DNA of 57,724 nucleotides, from assembly GCF_900141915.1 (NCBI RefSeq), contig NZ_FQZG01000019.1, positions 1-57,724 on the forward strand, read 5' to 3'. Below, piece after piece: positions 8,262-16,124 of this stretch. The DNA is from Tessaracoccus bendigoensis DSM 12906. Lineage in GTDB: Bacteria; Actinomycetota; Actinomycetes; Propionibacteriales; Propionibacteriaceae. The notes beneath the pieces were generated by a model, which was not told the DNA's origin, searched no databases, and was given only the letters and a program-made list of their open reading frames with translations. Positions within the stretch are counted from its first letter, which is position 1. Each line of letters starts with the position of its first letter. Made by a program: the position numbers and the translations under genes.

Positions 8262-9695
8262 ATGAGTGAGAAGCAGGACCGAAACGAGAACCGGCGAGAC
8301 CCCTACTCGGAGGCTTTCAAGACCTTCATCGTCAGCGACTGGGCCCCCTACCCGGAGGCGTTGCCAGCACGCCTGCCTTCCGCACCGTACGCGGCCACCC
8401 GACGCGCCGCCCTTGGCGAGGCGTTCCCTGGCAAGACCCTTGTCATCCCCGCCGGTCCGCTCAAGACCCGCTCAAACGACACCGACTACCGGTTCCGCCC
8501 CCACAGCGCCTTCGCCTACTACACGGGTCTCGGAGAGGACCGCGAACCCGACGCGGTCCTGATCGTCCGCGACGACACCGCCAGCCTCTACTTCCGTCCC
8601 CGCGCCCCGCGCACCGACCGCGAGTTCTACGCCGACTCCCGCTACGGCGAGATGTGGGTGGGGCAGCGTGACTCCCTCGAAGAGATGTCGGCGGCCATCG
8701 ACCTGCCGTGTCGAAGCATCCTCGACTTCGAGGCCGACCTGCCAACCTCCGACGTGCTGGTCATCCGCGAGGCGGACGACGACGTCACAGCACTGGTCGA
8801 CAAGGCCCGGGGCGGCGAGAACAACGGGGATGGCGAACTCAGCCGCGCCGTGTCCGAGGCCCGGTTCTGCAAGGACGAGTTCGAGGTCGCAGAACTGCGC
8901 CGCGCCTGCGAGGCGACCAAGGTCGGCTTCGAGGCCGTCGTCGCCGAACTGCCAGCCGCGGTCAAGGCGGGCCGCGGTGAGCGTTGGGTCGAAGGCATCT
9001 TCGGACTGCACGCACGTCATCTCGGAAACGCCGTGGGCTACGACACCATCGCGGCCAGCGGCGATCACGCCAACACGCTGCACTGGGTCTTAAACGACGG
9101 CGCCCTGAACGACGGCGACCTGCTGCTGATGGACGCCGGCGTAGAGGTCAACTCGCTCTACACAGCGGATGTCACCCGCACGATGCCGATCAGCGGCCGG
9201 TTCACCCCGGCCCAGCGGCGCGTCTACGAGGTGGTGCTGGCCGCACAGAGCGCCGGCATCGAGGCCTGCCGCGCCGGCAACGCCTTCACAGACCCGCACC
9301 AGGCGGCCATCGCGGTGCTCGCAGACTTCTTCGAGGAACTCGGCATCCTCCCGGGCACCGCGGCCGAGTCGCTCGATCCCGAAATGGGCGGGTTCCACCG
9401 TCGATGGATGGTACACGGCACGTCGCACCACCTGGGCCTCGACGTACACGACTGCGCGCAGGCCCGTGCCGAGTTGTACCGCGAGGGCGCCCTCAAGGCG
9501 GGCATGGTGATCACCGTGGAACCGGGCATCTACTTCAAATCGACCGATCTTCTGGTGCCTGAGGAATACCGCGGCATCGGGATCCGGATCGAGGACGACA
9601 TCCTGATCACCGACGGCGACCCGGTCAGCCTGTCCTCGTCGCTGCCCCGCGACCCCGACGAAGTAGAGTCGTGGATGGCCGACCTGATGGCCTGA
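8262..9695 (+). CDS. pepP: Xaa-Pro aminopeptidase (aminopeptidase P, M24B)
   Basis: A 477-residue cytoplasmic metallopeptidase that removes an N-terminal residue preceding proline. The N-terminal creatinase-like domain covers about 1-210. The C-terminal pita-bread domain carries the five metal ligands: Asp in LLMDAGVEVNS, Asp in YTADVTRTMP, His in VHGTSHHLGLDVHD, Glu in VEPGIYF and Glu in IRIEDDILI. The length fits the bacterial AMP_N-containing form. It ends just before a strong bidirectional terminator. Confidence 0.93.
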   Translation: MSEKQDRNENRRDPYSEAFKTFIVSDWAPYPEALPARLPSAPYAATRRAALGEAFPGKTLVIPAGPLKTRSNDTDYRFRPHSAFAYYTGLGEDREPDAVLIVRDDTASLYFRPRAPRTDREFYADSRYGEMWVGQRDSLEEMSAAIDLPCRSILDFEADLPTSDVLVIREADDDVTALVDKARGGENNGDGELSRAVSEARFCKDEFEVAELRRACEATKVGFEAVVAELPAAVKAGRGERWVEGIFGLHARHLGNAVGYDTIAASGDHANTLHWVLNDGALNDGDLLLMDAGVEVNSLYTADVTRTMPISGRFTPAQRRVYEVVLAAQSAGIEACRAGNAFTDPHQAAIAVLADFFEELGILPGTAAESLDPEMGGFHRRWMVHGTSHHLGLDVHDCAQARAELYREGALKAGMVITVEPGIYFKSTDLLVPEEYRGIGIRIEDDILITDGDPVSLSSSLPRDPDEVESWMADLMA

Positions 9696-9697
9696 AC

Positions 9698-9741
9698 CTA
9701 CTTCCTGTCCTCGCCGACCGGTCGGCGAGGACAGCAAGTAG
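9698..9741. terminator. bidirectional terminator, perfect 30-nt palindrome
   Basis: 9705-9734 is a perfect palindrome whose left arm is CTGTCCTCGCCGACC, flanked by CTACTT/AAGTAG arms that extend the pairing to 9698-9741 with one mismatch. It lies between the convergent pepP and hydrolase genes. Confidence 0.7.
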
Positions 9742-9756
9742 TGGACGACCCGGCGA

Positions 9757-10578
9757 CTAGTCGCTGGACTCGCTGACGACGCGGTTCCAACGTGGGCGCC
9801 CCAGCATCTGACGGATCAGCCCGGCCACCGCGACAGGGCGCATCACCGTCACCTGGTGCGCGGCCCCCTCGACGATGTGCAGCTCCCCGCGCGGGGCCGT
9901 CTCGGCCACGAGTTCGACGTTGGCGATCGGCGTCGAGGCGTCGCGCTCACCGGCGATCATCATGATCGGGGTCTGGATGTATGGCAGGTCGCCTCGCACG
10001 TCATGGATGGCCAAGGCGCGGCACAACTGAGCGTAGGAGTGGTCCTCGGTGGCGGAAAGGCCCTCCATGATGATGTCGACGGTGGCGCTCTGCTGCGCGC
10101 GGAAATCGGCGGTGAACCACCGCTTTACGGTCTCCTCGACCAACTGCTGGGTTCCGGTCGCCTCGACCTGGTCGGCGCGCACCAGCCATCTCGCAGGCTC
10201 CCCTACCGTCGCCGCCGAAGCCACCACCACCACCCCAGCGAACAGGTCATCGTAGTCGCGGGCCAGATGCAGGGCGATCGCTCCCGAGATCGACAGCCCC
10301 GCGAAGTAGACGGGTACGTCGCCGAGTTCCTCCTTCTGGCCGCGTGCGATGTCGGCGATGGCGGCCGCGACGGTGTCCAGGCTCGCCTCGTCGGCATCGT
10401 CCCAAGGCTCGCTCAGGCCAGAGCCCGGAAGGTCTACGAAGATCACCCGTGCCTCATCGATCAGCTCCGCGGCCACCTTGGTCCATTGATGCGCGGCGTT
10501 TCCGCCAAGGCTGGGGCCTACCAGCAGGACACGCTCCGCGGGGCGCGCACGGTTGTAGATCGTTGTGTTCAACTCCAT
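9757..10578 (-). CDS. alpha/beta-hydrolase
   Basis: A 273-residue serine hydrolase of the alpha/beta fold. The nucleophile elbow is GLSISG, the acid is probably Asp in AGERDASTP, and the general base is His in EGAAHQVTVMRP. The oxyanion region near LLVGPSLGGNAAHQW resembles 3-oxoadipate enol-lactonase and pimeloyl-ACP methyl esterase relatives, but no motif fixes a substrate. ATG 10578 is preferred because GAGGAGT precedes it. It is monocistronic by appearance, with 114 bp to the next gene. Fold assignment is firm; function is unknown. Confidence 0.85.
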   Translation of the reverse strand: MELNTTIYNRARPAERVLLVGPSLGGNAAHQWTKVAAELIDEARVIFVDLPGSGLSEPWDDADEASLDTVAAAIADIARGQKEELGDVPVYFAGLSISGAIALHLARDYDDLFAGVVVVASAATVGEPARWLVRADQVEATGTQQLVEETVKRWFTADFRAQQSATVDIIMEGLSATEDHSYAQLCRALAIHDVRGDLPYIQTPIMMIAGERDASTPIANVELVAETAPRGELHIVEGAAHQVTVMRPVAVAGLIRQMLGRPRWNRVVSESSD

Positions 10579-10692
10579 GGGATGACTCCTCGGCTGACGG
10601 CTGTGACTCTGGGGAACCACTGAACCTCACGTCCTGGGCCCGGCCCGGCGAACCGGCCACGAACGACGACGATCAGCGCCTCTCTGGAAAAC

Positions 10693-11331
10693 CTACCCGA
10701 AGCTCGCCGGGGTTGGGTCGACAGGTCGGCGCATTCCTATGGCCTGCACCACCGAACCGAGCCCCTGGTGTGCCATTCCCTCGAAGATCCTCCGCTCGAC
10801 CAGCCGCACGTCGAGGTGCCATCCCCGCCATTCGGCCAGCAGGTCCTCGCGGGTAACCAGCACCTCCGGGTCCGTGGGGCCACCGCTGTGCAGCGCCGGC
10901 TGCGCCGGCGTGTAGGCCTCCAGGATGAGCTTCGCCCCGGGAGCGCACTGCCTCGTAGCGGTCTCCACAACGCGCCGCCGAAGCTGTGGTTCGAGGTGCA
11001 CGAAGATCATCACCACCGCGTCCCATGGCCGGATGGGATCGGGTTCGTCCACCCAGTCGGCCAGATCGGCGAGTCTGGCCTCGATCGTGACACCGCGTTG
11101 CCCGGCCAGCGCCTCGGCCTTGGCCAGCGCGACCCGGGAGAAGTCGAGGCTGACCACGTCGTGCCCACGCTCGGCCAGCCACACCCCGTTCCTGCCTTCG
11201 CCGTCACCGAGGCACAGCACCCGGCCAGCCGACCTCAGAAACCCGGCCTGGGCCTTCAGGAAATCGTTGGGTCGGTAGCCGAACACGAAATTGGGGTGAG
11301 AGTAGCGCTCATCCCAGAACTCAGACGTCAC
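10693..11331 (-). CDS. class I SAM-dependent methyltransferase
   Basis: A 212-residue Rossmann-fold methyltransferase with SAM motif I VLCLGDGEGRNGVWLA and an acidic strand-2 end in VVSLDFS, followed by a strand-4 segment PWDAVVMIFVHL. This resembles TehB and other small-molecule methyltransferases; the substrate is not indicated. The GTG start overlaps the stop of the stress protein as GTGA, so the pair is an operon. Confidence 0.85.
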   Translation of the reverse strand: MTSEFWDERYSHPNFVFGYRPNDFLKAQAGFLRSAGRVLCLGDGEGRNGVWLAERGHDVVSLDFSRVALAKAEALAGQRGVTIEARLADLADWVDEPDPIRPWDAVVMIFVHLEPQLRRRVVETATRQCAPGAKLILEAYTPAQPALHSGGPTDPEVLVTREDLLAEWRGWHLDVRLVERRIFEGMAHQGLGSVVQAIGMRRPVDPTPASFG

Positions 11332-11825
11332 TCGAACAACGCCGCCCGCGCGCCGGGTCGTTGGCTGAGCAGTTCACGGGCCTGGGCGGCGACCTTGTGC
11401 TCCGCAAGCACCTCGTAGCTCGTCGCGACGGTCTGCCTCGCCGAGTTGAAGTCGCGCTTACCCCCGCTGACCGCGTATCCGAGTCCCGAGGCGATCATGC
11501 CGAACACGATGCCGAGCCCGAGCCCGACGAACAGCATGTTCATGCCTCCCTCCGAAAAGAGCATCAGCATGAACCCGACGAGCATCCCGGTCGTGATGCC
11601 GGAGATCGCGCCCTGACCGAGGACGGTGCCCCAGGAGCGGCGACCCGTCACACGTTCGATCAGCTTGAGGTTCGTGCCGACGATCAGGAGATTCTGCACG
11701 GCGAACTTCTGGTCCGCGAGGTAGTCGACAGCGCCCTGCGCCTCCTCATAGGTACCGTACTCGGCCACGTGCTGGGGGTACTCCAGCCGGAACGACTTCG
11801 ACGATGCGACGAACGGCTCACTCAC
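11328..11825 (-). CDS. general stress protein 17M-like membrane protein
   Basis: A 165-residue protein of the YflT/GSP17M type. The soluble N-terminal domain has VAEYGTYEEAQGAVDYLAD and a following beta-alpha unit (about 20-60). Two glycine-rich hydrophobic helices follow, at about 70-90 and 95-118, separated by a short turn, then a basic linker and a C-terminal helix (ATSYEVLAEHKVAAQAREL). The GTG start is preceded by AGGAGG. It is the first gene of a two-gene unit with a methyltransferase. Its role is unknown beyond a stress link in Bacillus relatives. Confidence 0.75.
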   Translation of the reverse strand: MSEPFVASSKSFRLEYPQHVAEYGTYEEAQGAVDYLADQKFAVQNLLIVGTNLKLIERVTGRRSWGTVLGQGAISGITTGMLVGFMLMLFSEGGMNMLFVGLGLGIVFGMIASGLGYAVSGGKRDFNSARQTVATSYEVLAEHKVAAQARELLSQRPGARAALFE

Positions 11826-11925
11826 GGATGCCTCCTGAACGGACGGGGACCGGGTCGTGGCAATTCTACGCTGACGGGAGCATACGACCGTCCGCGCCTG
11901 TAGCCGTTGCTCGGTCGATCCGGGT

Positions 11926-11931
11926 TAAATT
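11926..11931 (+). promoter_or_regulatory. -10 element, leaderless start of MgtE_N protein
   Basis: TAAATT followed by 6 nt and ATG 11938. Confidence 0.5.
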
Positions 11932-11937
11932 GATCTC

Positions 11938-13209
11938 ATGGTCGCGAAGGATTCTGAGGTCTTCATCTCCCGCATAATCGGGCTGCCCATCGTCGATGCG
12001 GTGGGCGACCAGATGGGTCGTGTGAAGGACGTGGTTTGCCACCTGCGCGCCGACGGGATGGCGCCACGGGTAAAGGGGCTGGTAGCGGAGCTGTTCGCCA
12101 GGGCCAGGATCTTCGTGCCGATGGTGCGGGTGCGCAGCATCTCCCCCTCGCAGGTCGCGATCCTCGGGCAGGTCGACACCAGACGTTTCCAACGGCGCGA
12201 CACCGAACTTCTCGTCTCGGCTGACCTTCTCGACCGGAGCATCGGCCGTGAGCGGCGCACCCGGATCTTTGACATCTCCATGACACAGGTCCGAAACCGT
12301 GAATGGGAGCTCTCCTCGGTCGCGCTGCGCAGCTCGGGAGGGGCCGGCCGGTTCGGCTTCGGTGGCCGGAGCGAACCGCAGGTGGTGTCGTGGCGACAGA
12401 TCCCGGATCTGATCCTCCGGACGGGCCGCACCCCCGCCCATCTGGTCGCCGAGTTCAGCGACATGTTGCCTGCCGACATCGCCCAGGAGTTGCACGACCT
12501 GGAACCGGACTCATTGGCCGCGGTGGTCCGGGCCCTCGACGACGAGACCTTGGCCGAGGCCATCGAGGAACTCCCCGAGGACGAGCAGATCGAACTGATC
12601 TCGGCGCTGGACACCGAACGCGCCGCGGATGTCCTCGCGGAGATGGACCCGGACGATGCCGCCGACCTGATCAAGGATCTGCCTGCCGAGGTGGCAGAGG
12701 ACCTGCTGCAGCGGATGGAGCCGGACGAGGCGTCCGACGTGCGGCGCCTGCTGATGTATGAGGAGTTCACCGCTGGCGGCATGATGACGCCCGAGCCCGT
12801 CATCCTCGACACGGGCGCCAGCGTCGCGCAGGCCCTGGCAAACGTCCGCAACGAGTCCCTGACCCCCGCCCTCGCATCCATGGTTTTCGTGTGCCGTCCG
12901 CCGTTGGAGACACCGTCCGGTCGCTACGTCGGCGCGGTCCACACCCAGCGGCTGCTGCGGGAACCCCCGACGACGATGGTGGCCTCGTTGCTCGACGAGA
13001 ACCTCGAACCGTTGACACCTGACGAACCGTTGACGCAGGTGAGCCGCTTTTTCGCGACCTACAATCTGGTGGTCGCCCCGGTGGTTGGCACCAAGGGCCA
13101 ACTACTCGGGGCGGTGACGGTCGATGACGTGCTCGACCACATGCTGCCCGACGACTGGCGCGGAGATCAGATGGACGAGGCGGAGGCGATCGAGATGACA
13201 GATGCCTGA
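11938..13209 (+). CDS. PRC-barrel / MgtE N-domain / CBS protein (no channel domain)
   Basis: A 423-residue soluble protein. The N-terminus is PRC-barrel-like (FISRIIGLPIVDAVGDQMG), the middle is the helical MgtE N domain (about 165-270, repeats such as ELPEDEQIELI and MDPDDAADLIKDL), and the end holds a CBS pair (about 280-410). The MgtE transmembrane pore is absent, so it is a cytoplasmic Mg2+-sensing or regulatory module and not a transporter. It overlaps the DUF1003 membrane gene by 8 nt; similar pairs occur near mrp in mycobacteria. A partner role for the DUF1003 protein is an inference. Confidence 0.85.
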   Translation: MVAKDSEVFISRIIGLPIVDAVGDQMGRVKDVVCHLRADGMAPRVKGLVAELFARARIFVPMVRVRSISPSQVAILGQVDTRRFQRRDTELLVSADLLDRSIGRERRTRIFDISMTQVRNREWELSSVALRSSGGAGRFGFGGRSEPQVVSWRQIPDLILRTGRTPAHLVAEFSDMLPADIAQELHDLEPDSLAAVVRALDDETLAEAIEELPEDEQIELISALDTERAADVLAEMDPDDAADLIKDLPAEVAEDLLQRMEPDEASDVRRLLMYEEFTAGGMMTPEPVILDTGASVAQALANVRNESLTPALASMVFVCRPPLETPSGRYVGAVHTQRLLREPPTTMVASLLDENLEPLTPDEPLTQVSRFFATYNLVVAPVVGTKGQLLGAVTVDDVLDHMLPDDWRGDQMDEAEAIEMTDA

Positions 13210-13702
13210 GCGTAACCCGCTCTCCGAGCCCGGAGAGCGCAGACGGCTGCCCAGAATCGCAGTTGACACCGAGACGTTCGGCCGCTTCGCCGAGGGCGTC
13301 GCCAACTTCATGGGCACCGCGAAGTTTCTCGTCTACATGACGGTGTTCGTGATCTTGTGGGTCACGTTCAACCTGGTCGGGATCTTCGGTTTCAAGTGGG
13401 ACGAGTACCCGTTCATCCTGCTGAATCTGTTCTTCTCGACGCAGGCATCCTACTCGGCACCCCTGATCCTGCTCGCCCAGAACCGGCAGGAGATGCGCGA
13501 CAAGCTGAGCTTCGATGAGGACCGCAGGATAGCCGCGCAGTCCCGGGCGGACATGGACTTCCTCGCCCGCGAGATCGCCGCGATCCGGATGCACCTCGGC
13601 GACCTCGCCACCCGTGACTTCGTGCGCGGCGAACTCCGCACCGAACTACGCGAACTCGGAGATCGCCTCGAACAGGTCGCAGGCGACGAGGAGAAGCCGT
13701 GA
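13202..13702 (+). CDS. DUF1003 membrane protein
   Basis: A 166-residue protein with the two-helix DUF1003 core: TM1 around 41-59 (KFLVYMTVFVILWVTFNLVG) and TM2 around 70-90 (PFILLNLFFSTQASYSAPLI), then the conserved LAQNRQEMRD region and a C-terminal coiled-coil-like helix. ATG 13202 lies inside the end of the MgtE_N gene, so translation is coupled. The function of DUF1003 is not established; its pairing with an MgtE-type sensor hints at a membrane complex. Confidence 0.88.
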   Translation: MPERNPLSEPGERRRLPRIAVDTETFGRFAEGVANFMGTAKFLVYMTVFVILWVTFNLVGIFGFKWDEYPFILLNLFFSTQASYSAPLILLAQNRQEMRDKLSFDEDRRIAAQSRADMDFLAREIAAIRMHLGDLATRDFVRGELRTELRELGDRLEQVAGDEEKP

Positions 13703-14091
13703 GCACACCCGAACCGGCGCCAACCGTGCGGCACCCCGGGTCCGAGAGCAGTGAAAGCGGTCTCCGCTGGTTCGCGGTAGCGCTGCTGATCGGCCACCTC
13801 TCGCTCCTGACGATCGGTGCCGTGGCGCTCTGGCGCATCGGGGACGGCTGGTGGCAGGGTGCAGTCGCTGCCGCCGCCGTCGCCCTGGCATATGCGGCGC
13901 TGTGGCGGTTCCTGCTCGCTCCGGGCGCCAAGCGCCATCTCGGCTACCGGGGACGTTTCACCGTGAACCTGGTCCTTGGGCCGATCATCGTCATTCTCGG
14001 CAGCCTCGCGGGGCTCTGGCTGCCGGGGCTCCTGGCCGCGAGCACCGTCCTGCTCTGCGACGCCCTGAACGAGCGAGGTTTGCACGGCTGA
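13699..14091 (+). CDS. small four-helix membrane protein, unknown function
   Basis: A 130-residue protein. After a polar N-terminus there are about four hydrophobic helices: WFAVALLIGHLSLLTIGAVA, WWQGAVAAAAVALAYAALW, FTVNLVLGPIIVILGSLAGL and LPGLLAASTVLL. I do not recognise a family motif. It starts with GTG overlapping the DUF1003 stop (GTGA), so it is the third gene of this operon and probably acts with it at the membrane. Confidence 0.75.
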   Translation: MSTPEPAPTVRHPGSESSESGLRWFAVALLIGHLSLLTIGAVALWRIGDGWWQGAVAAAAVALAYAALWRFLLAPGAKRHLGYRGRFTVNLVLGPIIVILGSLAGLWLPGLLAASTVLLCDALNERGLHG

Positions 14092-14162
14092 GTCGCGCGC
14101 GAGGGGAAGTCTGCGTCCCGGCCGGGGATCGTCGCGCACATTGGGTTCCTGGCAGAGGACGG

Positions 14163-14168
14163 TAGAGT
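14163..14168 (+). promoter_or_regulatory. -10 element upstream of mrp
   Basis: TAGAGT followed by 8 nt and GTG 14177. The gap contains GGGAG, which could also act as a weak Shine-Dalgarno. Confidence 0.45.
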
Positions 14169-14176
14169 CGGGAGCC

Positions 14177-15331
14177 GTGAGCGAACATCCCCTTCTGCCC
14201 CTCCTTCGCGCGGCCCTACATGAGGTCGAAGACCCCGAGATCCGCCGTCCCATCACCGACCTGGGCATGGTCGACGACCTGCGCGTCGACGACACCGGCG
14301 CGGTGTCCGTCCGGGTGCTGTTGACCGTCTCGGGCTGTCCCATGCGTTCCGAGATCACCACCAGGGTCACCGATGCGGTTGCGAAGGTCGAGGGCGTCAC
14401 CGCTGTCGACGTCGAGCTAGGCGTGATGGACGATGAGCAGCGCCAGGCGATGCGCAACATGCTGCGCGGCGGCAAGGTCGAGCGCCTGATTCCGTTCGCA
14501 CAGCCTGGCAACCTGACCCGGGTGATTGCGGTCGCCTCCGGCAAGGGAGGTGTCGGAAAGTCGTCTGTGACGGTGAACCTGGCGCTCGCGCTGGCGGCGC
14601 AGGGCCGTTCCGTCGGCATCCTGGACGCCGACATCTACGGCCACTCGGTCCCTGACCTGCTCGGTCTGGGCGATGCCCGCCCGACGGTCGTCGACGACAT
14701 GATCCTCCCGGTGCCCGCCGCCCGCGGCCTCAAGGTGATCTCGGTCGGCATGCTGAAACCGTCCCGCGACCAGGTCGTGGCGTGGCGTGGCCCGATCCTG
14801 GACCGTGCACTGACCCAGCTGCTGGCCGACGTGTACTGGGGCGACCTCGACTATCTGCTGCTCGACCTTCCCCCCGGCACCGGCGACGTCGCAATGTCGC
14901 TCGGGCAGAAGATCCCCGACTCTGAGGTGATCGTCGTCACCACGCCGCAACCGGCCGCTTCAGAGGTGGCAGAACGCGCGGGCACCATGGCGCACATCCT
15001 TGAGCAGCGGGTGCTCGGCGTGGTCGAGAACATGAGCTGGCTCGAAAGCACCTGCCCGCACTGCGGCGGCACCCATCGCGTGGAGTTGTTCGGGGCGGGC
15101 GGTGGCCAGAGCGTCGCCGATGCACTCACCGACCGCCTGGTCTACGAAGTTCCGCTGCTGGCCCAGATCCCGTTCGACGAGGACCTCCTGGCTGGCGGCG
15201 ACCGGGGAACACCGATCGTCGACGCACACCCGGAGCATCCCGCCTCCGAGGCCCTGACCGCTCTGGCGACGGAGGTCGCCGGGCGGAAGCGGGGCCTCGT
15301 CGGTCAGCGGCTGCCGCTGTCGACCCCCTGA
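14177..15331 (+). CDS. mrp: Mrp/NBP35-family P-loop ATPase, Fe-S carrier
   Basis: A 384-residue protein. The N-terminal MIP18/DUF59 domain (about 1-90) contains VSGCPMRSEIT with its Cys. The ParA/MinD-like ATPase domain has a deviant Walker A ASGKGGVGKSSV at about 121 onward, and LLLDLPPGTGDVAM. A C-terminal CPHC pair (ESTCPHCGGTH) matches the Fe-S-binding CxxC. The family carries and inserts [4Fe-4S] clusters in the cytoplasm. GTG 14177 is chosen for the start of the DUF59 domain and the -10 element in front. The 107-residue gene follows 2 nt after its stop. Confidence 0.94.
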   Translation: MSEHPLLPLLRAALHEVEDPEIRRPITDLGMVDDLRVDDTGAVSVRVLLTVSGCPMRSEITTRVTDAVAKVEGVTAVDVELGVMDDEQRQAMRNMLRGGKVERLIPFAQPGNLTRVIAVASGKGGVGKSSVTVNLALALAAQGRSVGILDADIYGHSVPDLLGLGDARPTVVDDMILPVPAARGLKVISVGMLKPSRDQVVAWRGPILDRALTQLLADVYWGDLDYLLLDLPPGTGDVAMSLGQKIPDSEVIVVTTPQPAASEVAERAGTMAHILEQRVLGVVENMSWLESTCPHCGGTHRVELFGAGGGQSVADALTDRLVYEVPLLAQIPFDEDLLAGGDRGTPIVDAHPEHPASEALTALATEVAGRKRGLVGQRLPLSTP

Positions 15332-15333
15332 CG

Positions 15334-15657
15334 ATGCTGGTGCTCGTCTGCTTCGTCCCGGCCAGCCACGCCGAAGCCGTCCGCGGGGCGCTGGCCGGGG
15401 CCGGGGCCGGCGCCGTCGGGGCGTACACCGCATGCAGTTTCACGGTCCCGGGAGAGGGCCGCTTCCGTCCCGGGGAGGGCGCCTCACCGTTTCTGGGGGA
15501 GGTAGGCGACCTGAGCGTGGTGCATGAGGTGCGCATCGAGTGCGTCTGCCCAAGGGGTGCCGCCCGCGCCGCCGTCGAAGCGATGCTGGCGGCGCATCCC
15601 TACGAGGAACCGGCCTGGCACTGTTACGAGGCGCTGACGTTGGACGACCTGACCTGA
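15334..15657 (+). CDS. stand-alone YqfO/NIF3-insert (PII-like) domain protein
   Basis: A 107-residue protein resembling the CutA/PII-like domain inserted in NIF3 proteins such as YqfO: an opening strand VLVCFVPASHAEAVRGAL, a glycine-rich GAYTACSFTVPGEGRF segment, and the typical closing motif AHPYEEPAW. It lacks the flanking metal-binding NIF3 halves. It is tightly coupled to mrp (2-nt gap), so a link to metal or Fe-S handling is possible. No function is established. Confidence 0.72.
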   Translation: MLVLVCFVPASHAEAVRGALAGAGAGAVGAYTACSFTVPGEGRFRPGEGASPFLGEVGDLSVVHEVRIECVCPRGAARAAVEAMLAAHPYEEPAWHCYEALTLDDLT

Positions 15658-15669
15658 CCGGTGCTCCGC

Positions 15670-16095
15670 TCAGGTTGCCTCGGGATCGAACGGGGAGTTC
15701 CTCGGTGAGGCCGGTTCCAGCGCCTCGGCGGTCGGCCTGTTCGTGTCCTTGAGGGCAGCCGTGGCCTCCTTGGTGGCCGAGGTGGCGTCCTTGATACCCG
15801 CTTTCGCCGTCTCCCCGGCCGCCTTGATCTCGCGTTTGGCTTCGTCGATCATCGCGACCTCGTTCTGCAACTGCTTCGCGATGAACGCCTTCGGATTCAG
15901 GTCCTTCAGCTCCAGGTCGGCATACTCCGGACCGAGTTCATTACCGAGGGTCGTCTTGGCGTTGTTTGCGATGTCGCGGAGGTAGACGAAGATGCGCGCG
16001 GCCTTCCTGGAGAACTGCGGGAGCTTCTCGGGGCCGAACATGATGACCCCGAGCACAAGCAGGAGGACAAGCTCTACCGCATCAATGCCGAACAC
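15670..16095 (-). CDS. tatB: Sec-independent protein translocase TatB
   Basis: A 141-residue protein with the TatA/B signature: one N-terminal membrane helix (AVELVLLLVLGVIMFGPEKL) with the FGPEKLP hinge, then an amphipathic helix (FSRKAARIFVYLRDIANNAKTT cut by Gly) and a charged Ala/Lys/Asp-rich tail. TatB with TatC binds twin-arginine signals such as those of the DyP peroxidase and LivJ here. The GTG start has its own leaderless -10. Position beside sigE and the anti-sigma gene matches mycobacteria, except that htrA is missing between them. Confidence 0.9.
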   Translation of the reverse strand: MFGIDAVELVLLLVLGVIMFGPEKLPQFSRKAARIFVYLRDIANNAKTTLGNELGPEYADLELKDLNPKAFIAKQLQNEVAMIDEAKREIKAAGETAKAGIKDATSATKEATAALKDTNRPTAEALEPASPRNSPFDPEAT

Positions 16096-16101
16096 AGGGA
16101 C

Positions 16102-16107
16102 AGGTTA
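16102..16107 (-). promoter_or_regulatory. -10 element, leaderless start of tatB
   Basis: TAACCT on the minus strand, 6 nt before GTG 16095. It indicates tatB can be transcribed apart from the sigE operon upstream. Confidence 0.5.
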
Positions 16108-16124
16108 CCCTCAAGGACGCCGGA

